DNA from: Portibacter marinus
GTDB lineage: Bacteria; Bacteroidota; Bacteroidia; Chitinophagales; Saprospiraceae
DNA length: 64,000 nucleotides
Reading direction: 5' to 3'
Assembly (NCBI RefSeq): GCF_021533195.1
Contig: NZ_JAJNKB010000007.1
Location: 124,001 to 188,000 of the forward strand
Each line of letters starts with the position of its first letter. Positions within the stretch are counted from its first letter, which is position 1. The notes under the pieces were generated by a model. That model made no database searches and had not been told where the DNA came from. It saw nothing but the letters and a program-made list of their open reading frames with translations. The position numbers were made by a program, and so were the translations under genes. Below, in pieces: positions 17,557 to 26,498 of this stretch.

Positions 17557-19411
17557 GTCATTTGACGATATTATTAAATCAAAGTTATCGCAGTTTTCAA
17601 TCGAAAATGATGCGCAAGCCTGGGATGCTTTTCAGGAAAGCCAGGATGCTCATACTTTTGATGAACAATTGAAAGATAAAGTTGTGCCGCATGAGGTTGA
17701 TGTGCCAAATGTTGCTTGGGAGTCTTTTGCTGAAAAATCTGGTATGATAAGCTTTGATGAGCACATACGGGAAAAGCTGGTCCATTTCAATAGTGAAGAA
17801 GTTCCTCAGGATTTTGACTCAATCGGTGACCGTAATGCTCCGAAAGGATTTGATGCTTTAATTGGAGCCAAGCTAGCAGAACTAAACCTGGACGGAAATT
17901 CAGATTGGGATCAATTTGAAAAAATACTTGAAGGAGAGGAAGTCTTTGATGAACGTGTCAAGCAAAAGGTGGAAGATTTTGAAGTACCCTACAATGGTGC
18001 CCAATGGCCTAAACTGAGTGAACATCTTGAAAAAATAGAAAAACGAAGAAGAAGGATTCTGATTACCAAATTCATAGAAGCTGCTGTATTCATTCTGTTT
18101 ATTTTGACCATTATGCAGTTGTACCCTATTCAGAATCTAACGAAAAAGCCGGTTTACAGAACCCATGGAGTTGCAGAGGCTGTGAGGCAAAGTGGCAACT
18201 CAAATGCTACTGATCATCAAAATGTCCAGGGCCGTGAAATTGATCAGATCAATGGCGATCAGAAATCTTCTAATGTCTCCCTGGCTAACATCAAAACTTC
18301 TCCTGACGCTTCAGTGGAAAGCATTTCGACGCTTGAAAATAGTCCCACACTTATTGCTGACAATGAAAGATCCGCTAATGATGACTCGATAATCAAAAGT
18401 CTATCTTCCTTACCTACTATTTTTCGTCATACAGATAACCCACTCCAGTCTCAACGTAGCTTTGGCATAGAGCGTACTTCTGGAGAAAAGATTATTGCTG
18501 ACTTAGAGGCCATTGACACCGATGAACCAGAGCATATTGCATTCGAAAGAAAAGAAATTCGACTGAATGCAAACAAAGACGATTACCCTGGACAGCAGCC
18601 TGCTCTTTTGTTGGCTTCATTAGACATTCCAAGAATAGAGGCGGAAAGGCGAAATTTCAGTATTCCTTTTAAAGGTCTGGCTTCTCAATTAAAAAATGGA
18701 CAGCATTGGTTTAATTTATATGGTTCTCCTCAAATTAATATGATCAATACTCCTTTTGACAAATCTTACAGTGTCAATCGGTTTATTAATACAGAAGAGG
18801 GAGTGATAGAAGCATATTCTCATCTGGCTGAAGGTTATACTGTAGGTGCATCTATTTCTAAAGAAAGCGCAGCCTGGGAAGTCGAAGGTGGAATAGAATA
18901 TACTTCCCTTAATTATTATCCCAAGCAAATCACAGAAAGGGTGAGCAATGCAACTGTGGGCTATAAGGATATACTCCTTAAGGAGATCATTTTTGATCTG
19001 GTAGAGATTCCACTTAATATTAAGTACAGTCTCTTTAAGAAGAAAGGCTGGAAAGTATATGGGGTAAATGGAGCTTCTGTAGGCGTAGTAGCTTTTGCAA
19101 ACTATGATATTGAGGAGAAAGAAACCAAACCGCTCGCCTCCGCTATGGCTACACCTAATCAAAACCGAAATCCAGGCACCTTTGTAGACCGCAAAGATTT
19201 TGACGAAGGATTTGTAAAATCTAGAAACTTCTTGAACAATGCCTATACCACGGTAAATATTGGAGTAGGCGTTAGCAAGGAAATTTCTGATCAGATGTCA
19301 TTTTATATTCAACCTACTTATTATCACAATTTGTCACAAAGTGGTATCGGACCTAATAATGATGTCCATCATCGATTGGCCCTGCAGATCGGCACTAAAG
19401 TCAGAATCTAA
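17546..19411 (+). CDS. Membrane protein with five cytoplasmic repeats and a beta-barrel-like C-domain (probable anti-sigma)
   Basis: A 621-residue protein. Residues 1-160 hold five divergent repeats of about 32 residues, each starting FD-x-x-I/L-x-x-K-L/V and ending W-x-x-F (near 6, 38, 70, 102 and 134). An RRRR stretch (167-170) and one transmembrane helix (about 171-193) follow; the basic side places the repeats in the cytoplasm, where the co-translated sigma factor is. A low-complexity linker leads to a C-terminal domain (about 370-621) with alternating aromatic strands like outer-membrane barrel proteins (PorT/OprF-like). Overlap with the sigma gene and topology suggest a sigma-sequestering role, but it has no classical zinc anti-sigma motif. 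Confidence 0.7.
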   Translation: MENKSFDDIIKSKLSQFSIENDAQAWDAFQESQDAHTFDEQLKDKVVPHEVDVPNVAWESFAEKSGMISFDEHIREKLVHFNSEEVPQDFDSIGDRNAPKGFDALIGAKLAELNLDGNSDWDQFEKILEGEEVFDERVKQKVEDFEVPYNGAQWPKLSEHLEKIEKRRRRILITKFIEAAVFILFILTIMQLYPIQNLTKKPVYRTHGVAEAVRQSGNSNATDHQNVQGREIDQINGDQKSSNVSLANIKTSPDASVESISTLENSPTLIADNERSANDDSIIKSLSSLPTIFRHTDNPLQSQRSFGIERTSGEKIIADLEAIDTDEPEHIAFERKEIRLNANKDDYPGQQPALLLASLDIPRIEAERRNFSIPFKGLASQLKNGQHWFNLYGSPQINMINTPFDKSYSVNRFINTEEGVIEAYSHLAEGYTVGASISKESAAWEVEGGIEYTSLNYYPKQITERVSNATVGYKDILLKEIIFDLVEIPLNIKYSLFKKKGWKVYGVNGASVGVVAFANYDIEEKETKPLASAMATPNQNRNPGTFVDRKDFDEGFVKSRNFLNNAYTTVNIGVGVSKEISDQMSFYIQPTYYHNLSQSGIGPNNDVHHRLALQIGTKVRI

Positions 19412-20370
19412 AATCGCATTTGTTTTATCTTCTCAGCTTTATGGTTCCAAATCGTAATCTGGCCATTGCTACTGCCAGTCACTATATATTTTCCATCAGG
19501 ACTCCAGTCCACTCCCCACAGATTGCCATCGTTTGATATGGATTGAAAAAGCACTTCACCCTCTTTAGAGAAAAGGGTCAGTTGATCAGAGGCGGAAGCA
19601 AACATCGTATAGTCAGGGTTCCATCGAATATTTCTAAATTCAACATCACTGGAATAAATAGATCGTGTCTTGCTGTGATCAAAGTCGTATATCCATAATG
19701 ACTTATCGTTTGAATGGACATCAGTATCCATAAATCCATAATCGCCAAAGATGAAAAAGTGACCTGACTTGTGCCATTCTACACATAGCAGCATGATGGG
19801 TCTTGTCCAGGATCGTAGATGAAACAGACTGTCCATATTGAAATCATAATAATTGATTTCAGACCCTACTGTAATCAGTCCCTCTTCATAAGGGTGCCAG
19901 TCCAGATCTGTAACTCCCTTCTCATCGGCTTTGAATGTTCTGATCCATTCTCCATCGTTTTTAAATATAGATACGGAATCCTCCAAATGGGAAACAGCCA
20001 GACGTTTTCCATCAGGAGTCCAATCGATCGCACGCATTGTATTATTTAAATTTTGCAAGCCGGTATATTTCCAGGTATTTAAATCTAAGATTTTAGCTGT
20101 AAAATCAATCCCTTGCGCCACAATAGCCAATTTATCCTCAGTTGGGTGCCAACTCACACGACTTATAATCTCACTACCTATGGAAAAGGTATAAATGACC
20201 TTCATAGAATCCGTATCAATGATTCTCAATGTTCCATCCTGGCCACCACTTGCAATGAACTTTCCATTGGGACTCCACCTTGTGGTCCAAATGGTATGAT
20301 CTTCCTCTTGAGCAGCAAGAATGCACGGCATGATCACTAGCAAAAAAATGTGAAATATTTGTCTGAGCAT
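19408..20370 (-). CDS. Exported WD40-repeat protein
   Basis: A 320-residue protein with a signal peptide (cleavage probably after ILAAQ) followed by about seven WD40-like blades, visible in recurring text such as WSPNGKFIASGGQDGTLRI, WHPTEDKLAIVAQG, WTPDGKRLAVSHLEDSV and WSPDGKYIVTGSSNGQITIW. It should fold as a beta-propeller in the periplasm or outside. It ends 4 bases into the convergent upstream-neighbour gene. Such propellers serve as binding scaffolds; no enzymatic motif is seen. Confidence 0.85.
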   Translation of the reverse strand: MLRQIFHIFLLVIMPCILAAQEEDHTIWTTRWSPNGKFIASGGQDGTLRIIDTDSMKVIYTFSIGSEIISRVSWHPTEDKLAIVAQGIDFTAKILDLNTWKYTGLQNLNNTMRAIDWTPDGKRLAVSHLEDSVSIFKNDGEWIRTFKADEKGVTDLDWHPYEEGLITVGSEINYYDFNMDSLFHLRSWTRPIMLLCVEWHKSGHFFIFGDYGFMDTDVHSNDKSLWIYDFDHSKTRSIYSSDVEFRNIRWNPDYTMFASASDQLTLFSKEGEVLFQSISNDGNLWGVDWSPDGKYIVTGSSNGQITIWNHKAEKIKQMRF

Positions 20371-20435
20371 CTTTTTTATACAAACCTAATACTAGAAGTA
20401 CTAAGCCGCACGAATTACCTTGTAAAAAAGTGTGA

Positions 20436-21902
20436 TTAAGTTCTTTTTAGGTTCTGTCCTGACAGCTCACGAATCTTTATTTTCAATCCCGCAAAAATTA
20501 AGGTCATAATCGGGCTTAACCAGTTGAAGATCGCAAAAACAAAATAATCCGCTACGCTTACACCTAAAACTCCCGATTGATAGGCACCACAAGTGTTCCA
20601 GGGGATCAGTACCGAAGTAACTGTACCGGAATCTTCCAAGGTTCGACTAAGATTTTCCGGTGCAAGCCCACGATCTTCGTAGGCATTCTTAAACATTTTA
20701 CCCGGAATGACAATGGCCAGGTATTGGTCTGAAGCAATGAGATTCAAGCCCAGACAGCTGGCCACTGTTGATGCGAATAACCCAAACATTGACTTAGCTA
20801 TTGAAAGTAAGGATTTGGTGATCCTCGCCAGTGCGCCGATACCATCCATAATTCCACCAAAAACCATGGCGCACAAAATCAGATAGATGGTCCATAACAT
20901 GCCTTTCATTCCTCCCGCAGAGAATAAGTCATTCAGAGTTTCATTTTCAGTCACGATCGAGGTATCTACAAATATCGCCTGCACGATGGCTGAAATACTG
21001 CTATCGTTGATCGTATTCAGAACTTCACTTTGAAAGATAAAAGCAAAAACAGCGGCGGCGATTACTCCTGCTGCCAGGGCTATCAAAGGTTTGGTCTTAA
21101 GTATGATTAAGGCTACGACTAATAAGGGGACCAAAAATAACCATGGATTGATATTAAAGGTGGCATCCATAGTGGTTAAAAGTTCAGATATATCTGCATT
21201 TCCGGAGGTGTCAATGGAAAAGCTCATCAATGTAAAAGCCATTAATGCAATCAATATGGTGGGAACGGTGGTAAATGTCATGTACTTAATATGCGTAAAC
21301 AAATCCGTTCCGGCCATAGCAGGCGCGAGATTGGTAGTATCACTGAGTGGCGACATCTTATCTCCGAAATATGCACCCGAAATGACTGCTCCGGCAATCA
21401 TGCCAGTAGGAATACCAAGTGCAGTTCCTATGCCAATTAGCGCAATACCCACGGTTGCAGAGGTGGTCCAAGAAGAACCGGTCGCAATAGAAATAATTGC
21501 TGCAATGATGACTGAGGCTGGCAAAAATACACCCGGACTGAGCACTTGTAGTCCGTAATATACCATAGCAGGAATGATTCCGCTCACCAGCCAGGTGCCG
21601 GCAAGTGCTCCTACAAGAAATAGAATTCCTATAGGAATGAGTACGCTTCTAATGTTCTCCCAAACCTCCAGAGCCATGGTGCGAAGAGCCGTTTTATTGA
21701 AAAAGCCTACGATGGCAGCAATCAAACCTCCAATGAGAAGAATGAATTGGTTAGAATAATCTCCCAACCACACCCCATCTCTACCAAAAATATTGTAGGC
21801 GAGCAGAGCCATTAGCAAAATGACCGGAATCAATGATTCCCAGATGCTAATTTCTTTATTTTCTACGATGTGTTCATCCTCTCTGTACTCATGACTCTCC
21901 AT
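20436..21902 (-). CDS. nhaC: NhaC-family Na+/H+ antiporter
   Basis: A 488-residue polytopic membrane protein with about 12 hydrophobic segments. Family motifs include the run ATGSSWTTSATVGIALIGIG, SGAYFGDKMSPLSDTTNLA and, near the C-terminus, LIPWNTCGAYQSGVLGV. These are characteristic of NhaC antiporters, which exchange sodium (or malate/lactate in some relatives) for protons at the inner membrane. It is the last gene of a minus-strand group with a lipoprotein and a LytTR regulator, 33 bases after the lipoprotein gene. Sodium homeostasis fits a marine lifestyle. Confidence 0.88.
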   Translation of the reverse strand: MESHEYREDEHIVENKEISIWESLIPVILLMALLAYNIFGRDGVWLGDYSNQFILLIGGLIAAIVGFFNKTALRTMALEVWENIRSVLIPIGILFLVGALAGTWLVSGIIPAMVYYGLQVLSPGVFLPASVIIAAIISIATGSSWTTSATVGIALIGIGTALGIPTGMIAGAVISGAYFGDKMSPLSDTTNLAPAMAGTDLFTHIKYMTFTTVPTILIALMAFTLMSFSIDTSGNADISELLTTMDATFNINPWLFLVPLLVVALIILKTKPLIALAAGVIAAAVFAFIFQSEVLNTINDSSISAIVQAIFVDTSIVTENETLNDLFSAGGMKGMLWTIYLILCAMVFGGIMDGIGALARITKSLLSIAKSMFGLFASTVASCLGLNLIASDQYLAIVIPGKMFKNAYEDRGLAPENLSRTLEDSGTVTSVLIPWNTCGAYQSGVLGVSVADYFVFAIFNWLSPIMTLIFAGLKIKIRELSGQNLKRT

Positions 21903-21935
21903 ATTTTGATGCCTTTTCGTGTAATATTACGAATT

Positions 21936-22523
21936 CTATTCAAAAGGATCAAAATGTACTTTTCTGAGAACGGCACTCTGGTGAGCAAAATAATCCACCC
22001 TATATTCTCCCGGCGGCTCGGTAATAGTCCAGATGATAGCGCCTTCTTCATAGGGTGAAGGTTCGATGGTCGCCTTTCCTTTTTTATGGGAGTAACAACT
22101 TACAATTTCCAATTCAATCTTATCGGCGCCTACCAGGTAAGGACTTTTTACATAACACACATCCACCTCATCCTGAGTACCACAATCGATTCTTGTTGCA
22201 TCAGTATTAATCGCACAATATTGGCCTGATACATAACCATCTTCTACGTAAAACCAGGTGCTAAAGGAAATCTCATCGTAGTCCTCGGCTTCCCATTTAC
22301 CGGTGATAAAATCAGGGTCAAAGGGATCCATATAGGTATTGACCTCATCTTGTTCTGGAACGTTAGGCGTTTCTGAAATTTCAGGCTGAACATTGGAATC
22401 GACTGTCATCTTTTCAGATCGTTCTGTTTGAATTGAATGACTTGTGTATGGCGGTTTACGTTCCTGGCACTGTAACAGAATCACAAGCAACGGAAGTGAT
22501 ATAAACAATGAGCTTATTTTCAT
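21936..22523 (-). CDS. Hypothetical lipoprotein
   Basis: A 195-residue protein with a lipoprotein signal (LLVILLQC, Cys19). The mature part starts with a disordered acidic segment, then a compact beta-rich domain with DPDFITGKWEAEDYDEISFSTW and paired cysteines (YCAINTDATRIDCGTQDEVDVCYV). I recognise no family. It overlaps the upstream LytTR regulator by 4 bases (ATGA) and precedes nhaC, so it is probably expressed with both. Confidence 0.6.
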   Translation of the reverse strand: MKISSLFISLPLLVILLQCQERKPPYTSHSIQTERSEKMTVDSNVQPEISETPNVPEQDEVNTYMDPFDPDFITGKWEAEDYDEISFSTWFYVEDGYVSGQYCAINTDATRIDCGTQDEVDVCYVKSPYLVGADKIELEIVSCYSHKKGKATIEPSPYEEGAIIWTITEPPGEYRVDYFAHQSAVLRKVHFDPFE

Positions 22524-23269
22524 TTGGATAAATCTTTAATCATATCTTTATTAGAGCGGCTTACCGGAATATTTGAGTCATCTTCTAAAATGATTTGACC
22601 ACCACTGCCTCTCATGTATTTCTTGATAAATTGTAAATTAATGATGTGAGAATTATGAGGTCGGATAAAAAGTTCATTCGGTAATTTTGAACCGATTTCT
22701 TTCATGGTCTTGCTGATCAATAACTTATCTCCATTTTCAGTATAAACTTCGGTGTAATTCCCATTAGATTCCAGCCGTACGATTTTTTCCGTCTCTATAA
22801 ATTCAAGACCTTCTGAGGTGGGCAAGGCAATTTTGTTAAAGGTGTATTGTGAATTGCTCAGCTTTGCGACCAATTCTTCCAATTTCTCCTGATGAGAATC
22901 GTAGTTCAGCATCTTTTTAACTTTGTCTAATGCTTTATTTAATCGTTCTTCGTCAATTGGTTTTAAGAGGTAATCAATAGCATTGGCTTCAAATGCATGA
23001 ATGGCGTGTTCATCATAGGCAGTTACAAAGACCACCTGAAAATTTCTCTCCTTTATCTTAGCCAGCATATCGAATCCGGACATTCTCGGCATTTCGATGT
23101 CTAGGAATACCAAATCAGGTCGATGTTCAAGTATCGCCAATAATCCTTCAGTCCCTGAAGAACATGTTTCGACCACTTCCACCTCTTCAGCGACCCATGA
23201 CAATAATTTTGTCAGGGATCGCTGCGCATGTTCCTCATCATCTACAATTATCGAGCGGATGGTCTTCAT
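22520..23269 (-). CDS. LytTR-family response regulator
   Basis: A 249-residue LytR/AlgR-type regulator: receiver domain (1-120) with phospho-acceptor Asp57 in PDLVFLDIEMPRMSG and lysine in DYLLKPIDEERL, then a LytTR DNA-binding domain (about 145-245; RLESNGNYTEVYTENG and FIRPHNSHIINLQFI). It binds direct repeats upstream of target genes. The cognate LytS-type kinase is not adjacent; the one at 30144-32225 is a candidate partner. It lies between two exported proteins of unknown function and shares a 4-base overlap with the next gene. Confidence 0.93.
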   Translation of the reverse strand: MKTIRSIIVDDEEHAQRSLTKLLSWVAEEVEVVETCSSGTEGLLAILEHRPDLVFLDIEMPRMSGFDMLAKIKERNFQVVFVTAYDEHAIHAFEANAIDYLLKPIDEERLNKALDKVKKMLNYDSHQEKLEELVAKLSNSQYTFNKIALPTSEGLEFIETEKIVRLESNGNYTEVYTENGDKLLISKTMKEIGSKLPNELFIRPHNSHIINLQFIKKYMRGSGGQIILEDDSNIPVSRSNKDMIKDLSK

Positions 23270-23282
23270 AGGTTATACAAGG

Positions 23283-23810
23283 TCAATAGGTTTTGCCATA
23301 GGTTCCATTTTCAATTCTTATTTCCTTGATGGTCATGTTTTGTAATTTACCGGTTTCGTCCTTGATCGTAAAATTATTCTTGGTAAAATATTCTTTTAAT
23401 TTTTCAGGATGATGAGTCGGAATAATCAGATTATATCCCATTTTATCCTTGGTGACCGCAACCCATTCTGCTTCACCATTCAGTTGCCTGCTGGGTCCAT
23501 AAAGACTTTTTAATCCAATCGAGCCAGTCTTAGTATCATATTTTCTTTGGGATTCGCCATCGATGTCACCTATTTTCAATACCAGAAATGCTGTTTTTTC
23601 CAGGGTTTTATTTAAATCGGTAATAGATTTGGCACTTGAAAGCTTCTCATAAGTCATAGATTCCGGGGCTAGCGCAACCATTTCTTTAATTTCAAGATTT
23701 GAAAAAGTAGGTTCGACGATCCACATTTCTTCAAAAGTAGACAGTTGAGCAGATTGGGAAAAGGTAGCCTGAGCTATGAAAACCAGAATAATAATTAAGG
23801 CATGTTTCAT
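23283..23810 (-). CDS. Hypothetical exported protein
   Basis: A 175-residue protein with a signal peptide (cleavage likely after ATFSQ). The mature part is mixed alpha/beta with no motif I recognise. It heads the minus-strand group and is 13 bases upstream of the LytTR regulator gene, so it may be part of the signalling input or an output. Confidence 0.55.
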   Translation of the reverse strand: MKHALIIILVFIAQATFSQSAQLSTFEEMWIVEPTFSNLEIKEMVALAPESMTYEKLSSAKSITDLNKTLEKTAFLVLKIGDIDGESQRKYDTKTGSIGLKSLYGPSRQLNGEAEWVAVTKDKMGYNLIIPTHHPEKLKEYFTKNNFTIKDETGKLQNMTIKEIRIENGTYGKTY

Positions 23811-23964
23811 GATTAGTGATTTTTTAAATTCTCAATTAAGATAATAAGAACTGAGATCATTTGCTATGAGTAATGACTGAATGGAACAGCTGGATGAGCG
23901 GTTGAACCATTTTCTAATTTTTTTTGCATAAATTCGAACACTTACTCATTTGAAATAAGAAAAT

Positions 23965-24849
23965 ATGAAAATAGCCATACACAATTGGATGAGGGCAGAA
24001 CCGCTGCAAACGACCATTCAGAGAATCGCTGAAATGGGCTATGACCAGATAGAAATTCAGGGAAGTCCAGAAATGTATGATACTGCTGAGGTAAAAGCCA
24101 TACTCGAAGATTACGAAATCGAATGCTGGGGCTCCGTCACCTTAATGTTGGAGCAGCGAAACCTTCTGGCAAAAAATGAAGCCCAACGAAAAATGTCCAT
24201 TCAATATGTAAAGGATATCGCTAAGATGGTTAGTGATCTGGGCGGGTCTGTCATTTCTCTGGTACCCTCCACGGTAGGTAAAATAATTCCTGAAGGAACG
24301 CCTGATGAAGATTGGGACAATGCTTATAATAGCATCAAAGAAATCTATAAATACACAGAAGGGGAAGGGGTCAAAATCGCCATAGAACCCATCAACAGAT
24401 TTGAGACTTATTTTATCAATAGAGGAGATCAGGCTTTGGTCCTGGCTGAAGCCATTGGTCCTAATTGTGGGGTCTGCTTAGATACTTTCCATATGAATAT
24501 TGAGGAAGACAATCCTTACGAGGCCATGAAGAGGGTGGGAGATCGGTTATTTAATTTTCACGTCGCTGATAACAATAGGATGGCACCAGGCATGGGAACC
24601 ATTGACTGGAAAAAAACAATAAGCACTCTTAGAGAAATAGGTTATAATAAAACGATCTCTGTTGAATTCTGTTCCCCTCTCGATAGAACTCCCGCCAATC
24701 CTTATCCACATTCTATCGACGAAAATCCTGAAGGATTAAGCCGTGAGCAAAAAAAGTTTTTAGAAGATCATGGAAGCTCTGCAGTAACTGAGGAATTTTA
24801 CTCGATGCTGACCAGTAAATCTATAGAGACTTTAAAGGCTCATCTATGA
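23965..24849 (+). CDS. Sugar epimerase/isomerase-like TIM-barrel protein
   Basis: A 294-residue AP-endonuclease-2/xylose-isomerase-like TIM barrel. The metal and substrate region matches the D-psicose/D-tagatose 3-epimerase group: KIAIEPINRFETYFINRGDQ, then GVCLDTFHMNIEEDNPYEAM, NFHVADNNRMAPGMGTIDW and SVEFCSPLD, giving the Glu-Asp-His-Glu metal site. Members epimerise keto-sugars or isomerise related compounds in the cytoplasm. It starts a four-gene operon (4-base overlap with the next), so its substrate is probably a keto-sugar or sugar-acid intermediate of that pathway. Confidence 0.82.
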   Translation: MKIAIHNWMRAEPLQTTIQRIAEMGYDQIEIQGSPEMYDTAEVKAILEDYEIECWGSVTLMLEQRNLLAKNEAQRKMSIQYVKDIAKMVSDLGGSVISLVPSTVGKIIPEGTPDEDWDNAYNSIKEIYKYTEGEGVKIAIEPINRFETYFINRGDQALVLAEAIGPNCGVCLDTFHMNIEEDNPYEAMKRVGDRLFNFHVADNNRMAPGMGTIDWKKTISTLREIGYNKTISVEFCSPLDRTPANPYPHSIDENPEGLSREQKKFLEDHGSSAVTEEFYSMLTSKSIETLKAHL

Positions 24850-26006
24850 AAATAGCTAATGTTGAAGCATTCTGGTTAAGTTGCCCGATTCCTTCAGAGA
24901 AACAACACCGATCAGATTATGGACTGCTGACCCATTTTGACATGACTCTGGTTGTCGTTACTACAGATTCGGGTTTACAGGGATTTGGGGAAGCCAAAGC
25001 AGCGGTAGGGTCTTCAGGTTCCTGTGCATCTATAGTACATTGTGTTGAAAATGAAATCAAACCAAAAATTGTTGGTCAGAATGCCGCTAATATTCATAAG
25101 ATTTGGGAAATGGTTTATAATGATACCAGAGATCATTATGCCTTGAGTCAGGGTCGAAAGTTTCCAGTCCTGGGAAGAAGAGGACTTTTGATTTCAGCAT
25201 TAAGCGGGGTGGATACTGCGCTATGGGACCTTAAAGGAAAATCGCTTGAAACCTCTGTGGTAAATTTATTAGGCGGGGCTTGCAGAGATGAAATGGAAGC
25301 TTATGCCAGTGGCGGATGGGCCGGGGCTGACGATATCGGTGAGCAGCTTAATGGGTATGTTCAGAAGGGATTCAAAGGAGTAAAAATGAGGGTGGGAATC
25401 ATGGACAAGTCATTGGACGATACCATACAAAGGGTGAAGAATGCCAGGGAAGCTCTAGGTCCTTCAATCAAATTAATGACCGACGCCCATGGAACATTTA
25501 GTGTTCCGGAAGCCAAGCAGTTTGCTAAGCGTACGGAAGAGTGCAATCTATATTGGTTCGAAGAACCCATCAGCCCGGATAATAAGAAAGGCACAGCTGA
25601 GGTGCGAGACGTTACCTACACACCCATTGCAGCAGGTGAAAGTGAATATACTTCATTCGATATCAGAGACCTGATCATGGAAAATGCAGTCGATGTTTTA
25701 CAACCTGATTGTGCAATCATTGGAGGTATCACTGAAGCTCAGAGAGTTAGCCAACTGGCCAATGTTTTTCAACTGGAATTAGCACCTCATTGTTGGGGAT
25801 CAGCATTTTCTTTTATGGCAGGGCTAAGCGTAGCCTTTGCTTCTCCAAGTGCCAGGGTGATAGAGTTTTCAAGCGGTGGCAATCCCATGATGTACGATCT
25901 GATTAATGAAGAAATTAAAGTGCAGCATGGAATGATTAGCACGCCTGATCAGCCGGGTTTGGGAATCAGTCCAAACTGGGATTTCGTCAATGATTTTAAA
26001 CAATAA
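24846..26006 (+). CDS. Enolase-superfamily (mandelate racemase/muconate lactonising) enzyme
   Basis: A 386-residue two-domain enzyme: capping domain then TIM barrel. Visible catalytic elements are a K-x-R on strand 2 (FKGVKMRVG), metal ligands in MTDAHGTF, WFEEPISPDN and AAGESEYTS, an Asp in LQPDCAIIGGITEAQR, and a histidine in LAPHCWGSAFSF. The His-Asp pair and metal triad fit acid-sugar dehydratases of the mandelate-racemase subgroup, although K-x-R replaces the usual K-x-K. Overlaps both neighbours or abuts them (4 bases upstream, adjacent downstream). Dehydration of a sugar acid is the likely reaction; the substrate is open. Confidence 0.85.
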   Translation: MKIANVEAFWLSCPIPSEKQHRSDYGLLTHFDMTLVVVTTDSGLQGFGEAKAAVGSSGSCASIVHCVENEIKPKIVGQNAANIHKIWEMVYNDTRDHYALSQGRKFPVLGRRGLLISALSGVDTALWDLKGKSLETSVVNLLGGACRDEMEAYASGGWAGADDIGEQLNGYVQKGFKGVKMRVGIMDKSLDDTIQRVKNAREALGPSIKLMTDAHGTFSVPEAKQFAKRTEECNLYWFEEPISPDNKKGTAEVRDVTYTPIAAGESEYTSFDIRDLIMENAVDVLQPDCAIIGGITEAQRVSQLANVFQLELAPHCWGSAFSFMAGLSVAFASPSARVIEFSSGGNPMMYDLINEEIKVQHGMISTPDQPGLGISPNWDFVNDFKQ

Positions 26007-26498
26007 ATGATGGCAAAAGCAATTAAGATTAACCACGTGGCCCTGGTCGTCAGCAATCTGGAAGAAGCCTGTGAATTCTACGAGAAAGAATTGGGCCTGG
26101 AAGCCATACCTGCATTTCTTTTTGATTATCCGACGGCCTTTTTTAAGTTCAATGAGGAGCAGCAATTACATCTGACTGAATGGGATGATGTTTATTCTTT
26201 TCGAGGTCATATCTGTGTTCAGGTAGATGATATCAATACCATTTTCTGGCGCATGAAGGAATTGGGAGTAATAGACATCAATCCTTGGGGTAAAGTTCGT
26301 CAGCTGCCGGATGGGGCTATTCAAATGTTTGTCAGAGATCCTTCAGGTAACCTGGTGGAATTGTCCTCGGCCCCAGATGCAGAGATCGACCCTGCGATTT
26401 TCGAAGATGAATTATACAAGGAGGGAATCTATGTTTCTGGTCGGAATGATTTCAGGGGATATAAAACCAAAGACGCAACCCTTTATCACAAGAAATGA
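26007..26498 (+). CDS. VOC (glyoxalase/dioxygenase-fold) protein
   Basis: A 163-residue vicinal-oxygen-chelate protein with two beta-alpha-beta-beta-beta modules: INHVALVVSNLEEACEFYEK with the metal histidine, and GHICVQVDDINTIFWRMKE with a second histidine, ending in FVRDPSGNLVELSS with the metal glutamate. It starts right after the stop of the enolase-superfamily gene (ATGATG allows either of two starts) and overlaps the next gene by 4 bases. In this operon it may be an isomerase or lyase of the same pathway. Confidence 0.82.
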   Translation: MMAKAIKINHVALVVSNLEEACEFYEKELGLEAIPAFLFDYPTAFFKFNEEQQLHLTEWDDVYSFRGHICVQVDDINTIFWRMKELGVIDINPWGKVRQLPDGAIQMFVRDPSGNLVELSSAPDAEIDPAIFEDELYKEGIYVSGRNDFRGYKTKDATLYHKK

